From: Streptomyces milbemycinicus
GTDB taxonomy: Bacteria > Actinomycetota > Actinomycetes > Streptomycetales > Streptomycetaceae
Direction of reading: 5' to 3'
Assembly: GCF_002154605.1 (NCBI RefSeq)
Contig: NZ_MUNE01000137.1
Coordinates: 1-37,715 of the forward strand
Length of the DNA stretch: 37,715 nt
Shown: in pieces, positions 1-8,900 of the stretch
Position numbering within the stretch: position 1 is the stretch's first letter
How the letters are laid out: the number at the start of each line of letters is the position of its first letter
The notes under the pieces: model-generated
What the model was told of the DNA's origin: nothing
Database searches by the model: none
The model's input: only the letters and a program-made list of their open reading frames with translations
Made by a program: the position numbers and the translations under genes

Positions 1-2
1 GC

Positions 3-1163
3 TCGTCCATGGTCCAGCCGGGACAGCCCGCCCAGCCCGTCGCGGGCGACGCCTCCGGCTGGACCATGGACGAGCGGCTCTACAACCAGGTCTGGGGCAT
101 GTTCGAGGACCTGGCGCGGACGACCGCGGCCTACCGCAGCGCCGTCGACTTCGCCGACTCCCGTATGGAGAAGGAGCTGGACGGGGTCCTGTCCGACCCG
201 CGCACCCGCTTCGGCCCGGCCGCCGACTCGGCCCGCGCGGAAGCCCGTACCAAGCACACCGCCCTGGTCGAGCAGGCCCGCGCGGCCCTCGACCGGGATC
301 TGGTCCAACTCGCCGCCGAGGCCGAGGTGGTCGAGCCCGCGCTGCCCCCGGCGTTCGCGCGCTGGGACAGCCCGGTCTGGCAGGCCTATCAGGTGCCCAT
401 GGAGATCCCCATGGCGCTGCGCCTGGGGGAGCTGCATCTCCCGGAGCGGCGTGATCTGCGCATCCCGATGCTGGTGCGGCTGCCGCTGGAGCGCGGGCTG
501 TGGATCGACAGCGGGCGGGACGCCCTGTCCGACGCGGCGATGGTGGACTCAGGGGAGCTGCGCCGGCTGGCCGCGGACACGGCGGTCGCGCATGCCGCGC
601 GGCTGCTGGCGGTCTATCCGGCGGGCGAGTTCACGGTCCATGTGATCGACCCGGCGGGGTCGGCCGCCGGGTCCCTGGCCCCGCTGCTGAGCTCCGGCGT
701 GCTGCGCGAGCCGCCCGCCTCCGGTGCCCAGGGGGTGAGCGCGATGCTCGCCGGGCTGACGCGCCGGGTCGACCTGGTGCAGATGGCGGTGCGCAGCGGC
801 GCCACGGACGCGCTGCCGCCGGACCTGGACATCGCCGAACAGCTGCTGATCGTCAATGACTTCCCGCACGGCTTCGACGACCGGGCCGTCACCCAGCTGC
901 GCTATCTCGCGGACGAGGGGCCCTCGGTGGGCGTGCATCTGATGATGGTGGCCGACCGGCAGGACGCCCAGGTGTACGGCCCGGTGCTTGACCCGCTGTG
1001 GCGCTCGCTGCTGAGGGTCACCCCGGTCCCGGACGACCACCTGGCCGACCCCTGGGTGGGCCACGCCTGGACGTACGAGCCGTCGCTGGTGCCGGCCGGC
1101 AGCCAGGTGGTGGAGCAGGTGCTGGCGCAGGTGGTCAGGGCCCGGCAGGCGTATGGCCGCTGA
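3..1163 (+). CDS. Degenerate FtsK/SpoIIIE-like protein, 5' end missing
   Basis: The frame is open to the left edge, so the true start probably lies outside the window; the ATG at 9 is only the first one visible. The first ~110 residues are helical and charged. The rest resembles the core of an FtsK/SpoIIIE/HerA-type ATPase: a strand near residue 155 (RIPMLVRLPLERGLWIDSG) where the P-loop should be, a hydrophobic strand ending in a Walker-B-like LLIVNDFP near residue 280, and a sensor-like segment (VHLMMVADR) near 315. The P-loop itself reads SGRDALSD and lacks G-x4-GK[ST], so ATP binding is doubtful. A terC homologue follows. Established knowledge: FtsK-like proteins occur with TerD/TerC in actinobacterial tellurite and metal stress clusters. 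That context makes a Ter-associated role the best inference, but no TerD domain is visible here. Confidence 0.6.
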   Translation, partial: SSMVQPGQPAQPVAGDASGWTMDERLYNQVWGMFEDLARTTAAYRSAVDFADSRMEKELDGVLSDPRTRFGPAADSARAEARTKHTALVEQARAALDRDLVQLAAEAEVVEPALPPAFARWDSPVWQAYQVPMEIPMALRLGELHLPERRDLRIPMLVRLPLERGLWIDSGRDALSDAAMVDSGELRRLAADTAVAHAARLLAVYPAGEFTVHVIDPAGSAAGSLAPLLSSGVLREPPASGAQGVSAMLAGLTRRVDLVQMAVRSGATDALPPDLDIAEQLLIVNDFPHGFDDRAVTQLRYLADEGPSVGVHLMMVADRQDAQVYGPVLDPLWRSLLRVTPVPDDHLADPWVGHAWTYEPSLVPAGSQVVEQVLAQVVRARQAYGR

Positions 1164-1222
1164 CTCCTGATGCTCGGTCATTACTAGGTAAAGGACTGCT
1201 GACCAGCCAATTTACCCATCTC

Positions 1223-1252
1223 TTTACTCTTCCTTGGTGATTCCTGTACTCT
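1223..1252 (+). promoter_or_regulatory. Candidate terC promoter
   Basis: TTTACT (1223-1228) and TACTCT (1247-1252) are separated by 18 nt in an unusually A/T-rich patch of this GC-rich DNA. They would start transcription near 1259, directly at the base of the leader RNA described next. The match is by eye only. Confidence 0.5.
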
Positions 1253-1260
1253 TCTTTGTG

Positions 1261-1388
1261 CGGAGGGGAGTACTCCTGTCGCGGCGTTCCCGTCAGTACG
1301 GATCGCGTCCGGTGCCTGGTCGGGCCGGATACGAACCCGGGGCGTCGGCCCGTGGTGCGAGCCCGGGCGGAAGAGACCTCCGGCAGCG
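1261..1388 (+). ncRNA. yybP-ykoY family (Mn2+) riboswitch in the terC leader
   Basis: The leader begins with GGAGGGGAGTACTCC and ends with AGAGACCTCCGGC. It also carries an internal CGTCAGTACGG. These resemble the conserved GGGGAGUA, CGUCA and GAGACCU elements of the yybP-ykoY RNAs that precede E. coli alx and mntP. The ends form a 6-bp P1 (1261-1266 with 1377-1382). The family senses Mn2+ and commonly controls TerC/Alx and MntP proteins, which fits the gene downstream. The 3' strand CCTCCGGCA (1377-1385) is also a perfect 9-nt complement of TGCCGGAGG (1413-1421), which contains the terC Shine-Dalgarno. P1 formation and SD sequestration are therefore mutually exclusive, the layout of a translational ON switch. 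The family call rests on motif recognition, not a covariance search. Confidence 0.72.
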
Positions 1389-1426
1389 ACGACGCTGAAC
1401 TTGCCGTACGAATGCCGGAGGAACCG

Positions 1427-2467
1427 TTGGACGTCTCCTTGTCCCTGTGGGTGCTGACCATTGCCGGTCTGTGCGCCCTGATCGCCGTCGACTTCTTTAT
1501 CGGCGGCCGTAAACCGCATGAGGTCTCGCTCAAGGAAGCGGGGATCTGGACGGCCGTCTGGGTCGCCCTCGCCGGGCTGTTCGGGCTCGGGCTGCTCGTC
1601 TTCGCGGGCGGGCAGCCCTCGGGCGAGTTCTTCGCCGGGTTCATCACCGAGAAGTCGCTGAGCGTCGACAACCTCTTCGTCTTTGTGCTGATCATGGCGA
1701 AGTTCGCGGTGCCGACGATCTACCAGCAGCGGGTGCTGATGGTGGGCGTGCTCATAGCGCTGGTGCTGCGGGCGATCTTCATCGGCGCGGGCGCCGCGAT
1801 CATCTCGAACTTCTCCTGGGTCTTCTACCTCTTCGGCGCCTTCCTCATCTGGACCGCCTGGAAGCTCATCCAGGAGGCGCGGGCCGGTGAGGAGGAAGAG
1901 GAGTTCGAGGAGAACCGCCTGCTGAAGGCGGTCGAGAAGCGCTTCCCGTCCACCGACAAATACCACGGCACCAAGCTGTTCATCGTCGAGAACGGCAAGC
2001 GTCTGATGACCCCGATGCTCATCGTCATGCTGGCGATCGGCACCACGGACGTCCTGTTCGCGCTCGACTCGATACCCGCGATCTTCGGCCTCACCCAGGA
2101 TCCGTACATCGTCTTCACGGCCAACGCCTTCGCGCTGATGGGCCTGCGCCAGCTGTACTTCCTGATCGGCGGGCTGCTGAAGAAGCTGGTCCACCTGTCG
2201 TACGGGCTGTCGGTGATCCTCGGCTTCATCGGTGTGAAGCTGGTGCTCCACGCGCTGCACGAGTCCGGGGTGCATGTCCCCGAGATCAGCATCCCGGTCT
2301 CGCTCGCGGTCATCTGCGCGGTGCTCGCCATCACCACGGTCACCAGCCTCTACGCCTCGAAGAAGCAGGCCGAGCGGGAGCGGGCGGCCGAGGAACAGAC
2401 GGAGGAGGCCGCGGAGGCCGCAGGAGCCGTGGGAGCCGAGCGGGACAGCATCGACGTCCGGCCCTGA
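1427..2467 (+). CDS. terC: TerC/Alx-family integral membrane protein
   Basis: A 346-residue polytopic membrane protein of the TerC family, whose members (E. coli Alx, B. subtilis YceF/YkoY) export Mn2+ or support metal loading of secreted proteins. The family signatures EKSLSVDN (residues 75-82) and DVLFALDSIP (208-217) are intact and carry the membrane-embedded acidic residues. There are 7-9 hydrophobic segments, an acidic cytoplasmic loop rich in Glu at 154-163 and a charged Ala/Glu C-terminal tail. The TTG at 1427 is chosen as start because GGAGGAA lies 3 nt upstream at 1417-1423 (5 nt from the GGAGG core) and the protein then begins MDVSLSLWVLT. A longer frame back to 1256 would translate the leader RNA and is rejected. 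Expression is probably controlled by the upstream riboswitch. Tellurite resistance itself is not implied by the name. Confidence 0.93.
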   Translation: MDVSLSLWVLTIAGLCALIAVDFFIGGRKPHEVSLKEAGIWTAVWVALAGLFGLGLLVFAGGQPSGEFFAGFITEKSLSVDNLFVFVLIMAKFAVPTIYQQRVLMVGVLIALVLRAIFIGAGAAIISNFSWVFYLFGAFLIWTAWKLIQEARAGEEEEEFEENRLLKAVEKRFPSTDKYHGTKLFIVENGKRLMTPMLIVMLAIGTTDVLFALDSIPAIFGLTQDPYIVFTANAFALMGLRQLYFLIGGLLKKLVHLSYGLSVILGFIGVKLVLHALHESGVHVPEISIPVSLAVICAVLAITTVTSLYASKKQAERERAAEEQTEEAAEAAGAVGAERDSIDVRP

Positions 2468-2507
2468 CCACGGCGACAGCGGCAGCCTCGAAGTACCACT
2501 CCGACCA

Positions 2508-2537
2508 GGGAGCCGGTGGCCGCACCCGCCGGCTCCC
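2508..2537. terminator. Bidirectional hairpin between terC and the transporter
   Basis: GGGAGCCGG (2508-2516) pairs perfectly with CCGGCTCCC (2529-2537) over a 12-nt loop, in the 111-nt gap between two convergent genes. There is no U-run, which is common for Streptomyces terminators. Confidence 0.6.
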
Positions 2538-2578
2538 GCCCAGACTCGCCCCGGGCTGCCCTGACCCCGGAGCGGGCT

Positions 2579-3904
2579 CTAGACCGCTGCCTCCCCGGCC
2601 TCCATCGGCCGTGGGAGGGGGCGGTCCGTGCCGTCCGCCGGGCGGGTCTCCGGCAACAGGGCGAAGCAGCCCAGGCTGAGCAGCGCGATGCCGGTCAGAT
2701 ACGCGGCGACGCCCCACGGCGGACCGTCGCCGCGCGACAGGGCGGTCGCCACGAGCGGGGTGAGCCCGCCGCCGAGCACGCCCCCGAGGTTGTAGCCGAC
2801 GGCCGCGCCCGTGCAGCGCACCCGCGGCTCGTACAGCTCGGGCAGATAGGCCGCCGTGACGGCGAACATCGAGACAAAGGCCAGCAGCGCGCCCAGGAAG
2901 CCGAGGAACATCAGCGGGGCCCGCCCGGTGCCGAGCAGCGCCACCATCGGGAACGTCCACAGCACCGTGCCGGCGCAGCCCGCCAGGCACATGCTCCGCC
3001 GCCCGAAGCGGTCGCCGAGATGCGCGGCCAGCGGCGTCACCGTGCCCTTGACCGCCACCGCCGCCATGACACAGCCGAGCATGACCGTGCGGTCCACCCC
3101 CAGCCGCTCCGTCCCGTACGCCAGCGACCAGGTCGTCACGGTGTAGAAGACCGCGTAGCCCACCGCGAGGCCGCCCGCGGTGAGCAGCACCAGCCGCCAG
3201 TGGCCGCGCACCACCTCGGCGAGCGGCGCGGCGGCGCGCTCGCCGCGCTCGGCCAGCTCCCGGAACTGAGGGGACTCGGCGAGTTGGGCGCGCAGCAGCA
3301 GCCCCGTCGCCACCAGCACGGCCGCCGCCCAGAACGGCACCCGCCAGCCCCAGGACCGGAAATCGGCCTCGCTCAGCGTCGCCGACAGGGCCAGCATGAC
3401 GCCGTTGGCGAGCAGAAATCCGACGGAGGGGCCGATCTGCGGAATGCCCGCCCACAGCCCGCGCCGCCGCTCGGGCGCGTGCTCGGCGGTCAGCAGCACC
3501 GCGCCGCCCCACTCGCCGCCGAGCCCGAGGCCCTGCAGAAAGCGCAGCGTCAGCAGCAGTACGGGGGCCGCGGCGCCGATCGAGTCATACGTGGGCACAA
3601 AGCCGACCGCGACCGTCGCGACCCCGGTGAGCAGCAGCGAGAACACAAGGACGGGCCGTCTGCCGTACCGGTCGCCGAGGGGGCCGAAGAGCGCCGAGCC
3701 CAGGGGCCGGGAGAGGAAGCCGACGGCGAAGGTGCCGAAGGCGGCGAAGGTCCCGGCGAGCGGGGAGACGGTGGGGAAGAAGAGCGGGCCGAGGACGAGC
3801 GCGGCCGCGGTGCCGTAGACGAAGAAGTCGTAGAACTCGATGGCGGTGCCGGCCAGGGACGCGGCGGCGAGCCGGACCATGGACGGGGAGCGGTCGTCGT
3901 GCAT
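2579..3904 (-). CDS. MFS transporter, metabolite:H+ symporter (MHS) family
   Basis: A 441-residue, 12-helix major facilitator of the MHS branch (relatives of ShiA, ProP, KgtP and CitA), which take up organic acids or betaine-like solutes with protons. Visible signatures are GTAIEFYDFFVYG at the first helix (residues 19-31), the loop 2-3 motif GDRYGRRPV (77-85) with a second copy GDRFGRR in the C-half, and RFLQGLGLGGEWGGA (121-135), typical of this subfamily. The substrate cannot be told from sequence. No good Shine-Dalgarno precedes either the ATG at 3904 or the internal ATG at 3880, so the start is uncertain by eight codons. The gene is leftward and stands alone, convergent with terC; the next gene upstream is 156 nt away in the same direction. 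Confidence 0.88.
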   Translation of the reverse strand: MHDDRSPSMVRLAAASLAGTAIEFYDFFVYGTAAALVLGPLFFPTVSPLAGTFAAFGTFAVGFLSRPLGSALFGPLGDRYGRRPVLVFSLLLTGVATVAVGFVPTYDSIGAAAPVLLLTLRFLQGLGLGGEWGGAVLLTAEHAPERRRGLWAGIPQIGPSVGFLLANGVMLALSATLSEADFRSWGWRVPFWAAAVLVATGLLLRAQLAESPQFRELAERGERAAAPLAEVVRGHWRLVLLTAGGLAVGYAVFYTVTTWSLAYGTERLGVDRTVMLGCVMAAVAVKGTVTPLAAHLGDRFGRRSMCLAGCAGTVLWTFPMVALLGTGRAPLMFLGFLGALLAFVSMFAVTAAYLPELYEPRVRCTGAAVGYNLGGVLGGGLTPLVATALSRGDGPPWGVAAYLTGIALLSLGCFALLPETRPADGTDRPLPRPMEAGEAAV

Positions 3905-4060
3905 GAAGCGCCAACCGCCGCCGCGCGCCCGCGGTTACGGGGTGTGCGGTGTCCGCGAGGGCGCACGGCGCGAGGGCGCGTCGCGCGCCCACCCGGGCGC
4001 CGCGCGCGTCGCTCTCACGCCTCGCTGCGCGCTCCCCTCATGCGTCGCTGTCCGCCTCGG

Positions 4061-4717
4061 TCACCAGCCGCGCTCGCGCCACTCGCCCAGGTGCGGGCGC
4101 TCCGCGCCCAGGGTGGTGTCGTCGCCGTGGCCGGGGTACACCCAGGTCTCGTCCGGCAGCTGATCGAAGAGCTTGGTCTCGACGTCGTTGATCAGGCTCT
4201 CGAACGCCTTCGGGTCCTTCCAGGTGTTGCCGACCCCGCCGGGGAAGAGGCAGTCGCCGGTGAACACATGCGGGTGGCCGTGCGGGTCGTCGTAGACCAG
4301 GGCGATGCTGCCCGGTGTGTGCCCCACCAGGTGGCGGGCGGTCAGCTCGACCCGGCCGACGCGCAGCGTGTCCCCGTCCTCGACCAGGACGTCGGTGGGG
4401 ACCGGGATGCCCTCGGCGTCGTAGCGGCCCGCGTAGGTGCGGGCGCCGGTGGTCTCCACCACTTCGCGCAGCGCGCCCCAGTGGTCCTGATGGCGGTGGG
4501 TGGTGACGACGGACGCGATACCGCTGCTCCCGATGAGCGTCAGCAGGGTGTGCGGCTCGGCCGCGGCGTCGATGAGCAGCTGCTCGTCGGTGGCGCGGCA
4601 GCGCAGCAGATAGGCGTTGTTGTTCATCGGACCGACCGCGACCTTCGAGATCATCAGATCGGGCAGTTCATGCACATCCGCCGGCCCGCCGACCTTCACC
4701 GCTCCGCTGTACGTCAT
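4061..4717 (-). CDS. Metallo-beta-lactamase-fold hydrolase (GloB/YcbL-like)
   Basis: A 218-residue single-domain MBL-fold protein. All metal ligands expected for a binuclear glyoxalase II-type site are present: T-H-R-H-Q-D-H (H74, H76, D78, H79), H133 in GHTPGS, D155 in TGDCLF and H197 in PGHGDD. It most resembles small stand-alone hydrolases annotated as hydroxyacylglutathione hydrolase-like. Streptomyces makes mycothiol, not glutathione, so a mycothiol or bacillithiol-type thioester is a reasonable but unproven substrate. The ATG at 4717 starts the conserved MTYSGAVKVGGP; extending further upstream would add 37 unlike residues. The neighbouring leftward gene is a mycothiol-dependent isomerase homologue, which supports a thiol-linked detoxification role. 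A 237-nt gap upstream leaves room for its own promoter. Confidence 0.88.
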   Translation of the reverse strand: MTYSGAVKVGGPADVHELPDLMISKVAVGPMNNNAYLLRCRATDEQLLIDAAAEPHTLLTLIGSSGIASVVTTHRHQDHWGALREVVETTGARTYAGRYDAEGIPVPTDVLVEDGDTLRVGRVELTARHLVGHTPGSIALVYDDPHGHPHVFTGDCLFPGGVGNTWKDPKAFESLINDVETKLFDQLPDETWVYPGHGDDTTLGAERPHLGEWRERGW

Positions 4718-4878
4718 GGCCTCAGCGTCTCTGATTGACTCAGTGATCTCCAGTGTTTCACAGAGATGTGAGCCAATCGCCTTCGTGCCCTGGTGCTGAA
4801 CGGCAGGAGCCGCCAACCCGCGTGGCACGTCCCTCCGGACACTGGTCGGTAAGGTCTCGCGGCCTCACCGAGGAGGGT

Positions 4879-4903
4879 GCCCGGCGTCGCCTGGGCGCCG
4901 GGC
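4879..4903. terminator. Weak hairpin downstream of the isomerase-like gene
   Basis: GCCCGGCG (4879-4886) pairs with CGCCGGGC (4896-4903) over a 9-nt loop, 52 nt beyond the stop of the leftward gene ending at 4955. It is a plausible terminator without a U-run. Nothing else is clear in the 237-nt gap 4718-4954 apart from an inverted repeat near 4742-4761. Confidence 0.4.
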
Positions 4904-4954
4904 GTGCGCATGACACTCTGCCACAGGGTGGCTACGGATCGCTGATCGGACTGG

Positions 4955-5677
4955 TTACCCCAGCGGCGGGAGGGAGGGCAGGGGCGCGTCCCGACAGTAC
5001 AGATCCGCCCCGTGCGTGCGCCCGCTCAGCCACCCCAACAGGGCGGCGGGGGAGCCCTCGACGGTCAGTGGCGGCTCGGCGCCCGCCCGGCCGGTGTGCC
5101 GGGCCCGGCCGCCGTCAGCCGACACCAGCCGCAGCGGGGGGATGTCAGGGTGGCCCGCGAACCTCTCCTCGGCGAGGAAGTCGAGCTCCTGCTCGACGAA
5201 CGCGGCGGGCAGATCCGCCAGGGTGTAGCCGACGCCGAGGTCCACATGGTGCAGCTCGACCTCGACCAGCCTGCGGAAGGGCAGCCGGCCGGCCTGCTCG
5301 ACGACGCCGCGCCGCATGGTGACCTCGAAGGGCCTGCGGTGCGCGGGGAGCGCCGCGGCCGCCGCGTTGAAGCGGAACGCGCTGGTGCGCAGATCGTCGA
5401 GGTGGATGGGGAGCAGACGGGCCGCCGCGTCCTCGATCTCCCGGTCGCGAGCGTCCTCGCTCGCGTACATGGGGGCCGGCTCCCCGGTGCGCGCCCATGT
5501 GAGGAGATTCACCAGGGCGTCCGCGTTGCGCGCCAGATGCGCCAGTACATGGCCCCGGGTCCAGCCGGGGAGCAGCGAGGATTCGGTCAAGGCCGTCTCG
5601 TCCAGTCTGGACACCGAAGTCATCAGCCGGTCGGTCGCGCCCCGCACCGCGGCCGCGTCCCGCGCGTAATCGGTCAT
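4955..5677 (-). CDS. Maleylpyruvate isomerase / DinB-superfamily mycothiol-dependent enzyme
   Basis: A 240-residue protein of the mycothiol-dependent maleylpyruvate isomerase family (DinB-like four-helix bundle followed by a small C-terminal domain). The N-terminal block [17 protein letters not shown] (residues 36-52) holds the first metal-ligand histidine, H47. [14 protein letters not shown] (135-148) supplies the E-x3-H pair (E139, H143), so the Zn site looks complete. True maleylpyruvate isomerase acts in gentisate breakdown, but no gentisate genes are near. Most chromosomal paralogues have unknown substrates, so only the fold and thiol dependence are claimed. The ATG at 5677 gives the usual [11 protein letters not shown] start although its ribosome-binding site is poor; a TTG at 5734 is an alternative. 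The gene is divergent from uvrA and shares the 228-nt region between them. Confidence 0.85.
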   Translation of the reverse strand: MTDYARDAAAVRGATDRLMTSVSRLDETALTESSLLPGWTRGHVLAHLARNADALVNLLTWARTGEPAPMYASEDARDREIEDAAARLLPIHLDDLRTSAFRFNAAAAALPAHRRPFEVTMRRGVVEQAGRLPFRRLVEVELHHVDLGVGYTLADLPAAFVEQELDFLAEERFAGHPDIPPLRLVSADGGRARHTGRAGAEPPLTVEGSPAALLGWLSGRTHGADLYCRDAPLPSLPPLG

Positions 5678-5735
5678 GCTCTGACGGTAGTCCGCACCAC
5701 ACGTTCGGGTGAAGCTGTCGTCCTCGGTCCGCAAA

Positions 5736-5755
5736 TCGAATGTGCGTGCTATAGG
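5736..5755 (+). promoter_or_regulatory. Candidate uvrA promoter with degenerate LexA (SOS) box
   Basis: TATAGG (5750-5755) is a plausible -10 element. It is overlapped by TCGAATGTGCGTGCTA (5736-5751), which matches 9 of 12 fixed positions of the actinobacterial LexA box TCGAAC-N4-GTTCGA. Known biology (uvrA is an SOS gene in many bacteria) makes it credible, but three mismatches make it weak. No clear -35 element was found. The implied 5' leader is about 145 nt. Confidence 0.35.
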
Positions 5756-5905
5756 CTCGTGTGCTGCATCCTTAAAGACATCGCGGCGCGCCCCCTACCC
5801 TGGGTCGGGGGGCTTCGCCTCGCTCCGGTTCTGCGCACCGGCAGAGCCTCCACGGAAGCGGGGCCCGCGGACCCCACACCTCTCTCAAGAAAGGTGCCGA
5901 CCGGC

Positions 5906-8900
5906 GTGGCCGACCGTCTCATCGTCCGTGGCGCTCGCGAGCACAACCTCAAGAACGTCTCGCTCGACCTTCCTCGCGACTCCCTCATCGTCTTCACCGG
6001 GCTCTCCGGGTCGGGCAAGTCCTCCCTCGCGTTCGACACGATCTTCGCGGAGGGCCAGCGCCGTTACGTCGAGTCCCTCTCCTCGTACGCGCGCCAGTTC
6101 CTGGGGCAGATGGACAAGCCCGACGTGGACTTCATCGAGGGCCTGTCCCCCGCGGTGTCCATCGACCAGAAGTCCACCTCGCGCAACCCCCGCTCCACGG
6201 TCGGCACCATCACGGAGGTCTATGACTACCTCCGGCTGCTGTTCGCCAGGATCGGCAAGCCGCACTGCCCCGAGTGCGGCCGCCCGATCTCCCGCCAGTC
6301 GCCGCAGGCGATCGTCGACAAGGTGCTGGAGCTGTCCGAGGGCAGCCGCTTCCAGGTGCTGTCGCCGCTGGTGCGCGAGCGCAAGGGGGAGTTCGTCGAC
6401 CTCTTCGCCGATCTGCAGACCAAGGGCTACAGCCGGGCGCGGGTGGACGGCACGACCATCCAGCTGACCGACCCGCCGAAGCTGAAGAAGCAGGAGAAGC
6501 ACACCATCGAGGTGGTCATCGACCGCCTGACGGTCAAGGACAGCGCCAAGCGGCGGCTGACCGACTCCATCGAGACCGCGCTCGGGCTCTCCGGCGGCAT
6601 GGTGATCCTTGACTTCGTGGACCTCGACGAGGACGACCCGCAGCGCGAGCGGATGTTCTCCGAGCACCTTTACTGCCCGTACGACGACCTGTCCTTCGAG
6701 GAGCTGGAGCCGCGCTCCTTCTCCTTCAACTCGCCTTTCGGCGCCTGTCCGGAGTGCACCGGCATCGGCACCCGTATGGAGGTCGACCCCGAGCTGATCA
6801 TCCCGGACGAGGAGAAGTCGCTCGACGAGGGCGCCATCCACCCCTGGTCCCACGGCCACACCAAGGACTACTTCGCCCGGCTGTACGGCGGGCTGGCCGA
6901 CGCGCTCGGGTTCCGTACGGACATCCCCTGGGCCGGGCTCCCGCAGCGCGCCAAGAAGGCGCTGCTCTACGGGCACAAGACGCAGATCGAGGTCCGCTAC
7001 CGCAATCGCTACGGGCGGGAGCGCGCCTACGTCACGTCCTTCGAGGGCGCGGTGCCCTTCGTCCGGCGGCGGTACACGGAGGCGGAGAGCGATTCCAGCC
7101 GCGAGCGCTTCGAGGGCTATATGCGCGAGGTGCCCTGCCCCACCTGTGAGGGCACCCGGCTCAAGCCGCTCATCCTGGCGGTCACGGTGGAGGGCCGCTC
7201 CATCGCGGAGGTCTCCGCGATGTCGATCAGCGAGTGCGCCGAGTTCCTGCGCGACATGAAGCTGAGCGCCCGCGACAAGACCATCGCCCAGCGGGTGCTC
7301 AAGGAGGTCAACGAGCGGCTGCGGTTCCTGGTCGACGTCGGCCTGGACTATCTCTCGCTCAACCGCGCGGCGGGCACGCTCTCCGGCGGCGAGGCGCAGC
7401 GCATCCGGCTGGCCACCCAGATCGGCTCCGGCCTGGTCGGCGTGTTGTACGTACTGGACGAGCCGTCGATCGGGCTGCACCAGCGCGACAACCACCGGCT
7501 GATCGAGACGCTGGTGCGGCTGCGCGACCTGGGCAACACCCTGATCGTCGTCGAGCACGACGAGGACACCATCAAGACCTCGGACTGGGTGGTGGACATC
7601 GGCCCCGGCGCGGGCGAGCACGGCGGCAAGGTCGTCCACAGCGGGCCGCTCGCGGAGCTGCTGGCCAACGAGGAGTCGATGACCGGGCAGTATCTGGCCG
7701 GGAAGAAGTCCATCGAGCTGCCGGGGATGCGCCGCCCCATGGACCCGGAGCGGCAGCTGACGGTCCACGGCGCCCGGGAGAACAATCTCCAGGACATCGA
7801 TGTGTCCTTCCCGCTCGGTGTGCTCACCGCCGTCACCGGCGTCTCCGGATCGGGTAAGTCCACCCTGGTCAACGACATCCTGTACACCCACCTGGCGCGC
7901 GAGCTGAACGGGGCGCGGGCCGTCCCGGGCCGGCACACCCGGGTCGCCGGCGACGACCTCGTCGACAAGGTGGTGCATGTCGACCAGTCGCCCATCGGCC
8001 GCACCCCGCGCTCCAACCCGGCGACGTACACCGGCGTCTTCGACCATGTGCGCAAGCTGTTCGCGGAGACGATGGAGGCCAAGGTCCGCGGGTACCTGCC
8101 CGGGCGCTTCTCCTTCAACGTCAAGGGCGGCCGTTGCGAGAACTGCTCCGGCGACGGCACCATCAAGATCGAGATGAACTTCCTGCCGGATGTGTATGTG
8201 CCGTGCGAGGTCTGCCACGGCGCCCGCTACAACCGGGAGACGCTGGAGGTGCACTACAAGGGCAAGTCCATCGCCGAGGTGCTGGACATGCCCATCGAGG
8301 AGGGGCTCGACTTCTTCGAGGCGGTGCCGACCATCGCCCGCCATCTGCGCACGCTCAACGAGGTCGGGCTCGGCTATGTCCGGCTCGGGCAGCCCGCGCC
8401 GACCCTCTCCGGCGGCGAGGCGCAGCGCGTCAAGCTCGCGAGCGAGCTGCAGAAGCGGTCGACGGGGCGCACGGTCTACGTCCTGGACGAGCCCACGACC
8501 GGGCTGCACTTCGAGGACATCAGCAAGCTGATCAAGGTGCTGTCCGGACTGGTCGACAAGGGCAATACGGTGATCGTCATCGAGCACAACCTCGATGTGA
8601 TCAAGACGGCCGACTGGGTCGTGGACATGGGCCCGGAGGGCGGCAGCGGCGGCGGTCTGGTCGTCGCCGAGGGCACCCCCGAGGAGGTGGCCTCGGTCCC
8701 GGCCAGCCACACCGGCAAGTTCCTCAGGGAGATGCTGGGGGACCTGGTGAGCGACGCGGTGGCGCCGGTCGGCCGGAAGTCCGTGAAGAAGGCCCCCGCG
8801 AAGGCCCCTGCCAAGGCTCCGGCGAAGAAGGCGGCAGCCAAGAAGGCCGTGGCCAAGAAGACCGTGGCCACGAAGGCGGCGGCGAAGACGACTGTCTCCG

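Noticed and set aside
1256..1426. N-terminal extension of TerC from an upstream start
   Set aside because: It would translate the leader RNA; the encoded segment is unlike TerC, and the TTG at 1427 has a well spaced ribosome site.
2516..4738. A 740-codon plus-strand frame covering the MHS transporter and hydrolase
   Set aside because: Composition is Arg/Gln/Pro/Gly only; both genes on the minus strand are complete families with conserved motifs.
4742..4761. BldD-like site AGTGATCTCCAGTGTTTCAC upstream of the MBL-fold gene
   Set aside because: The half-site spacing and second half do not fit the BldD consensus well, and no other support is available.
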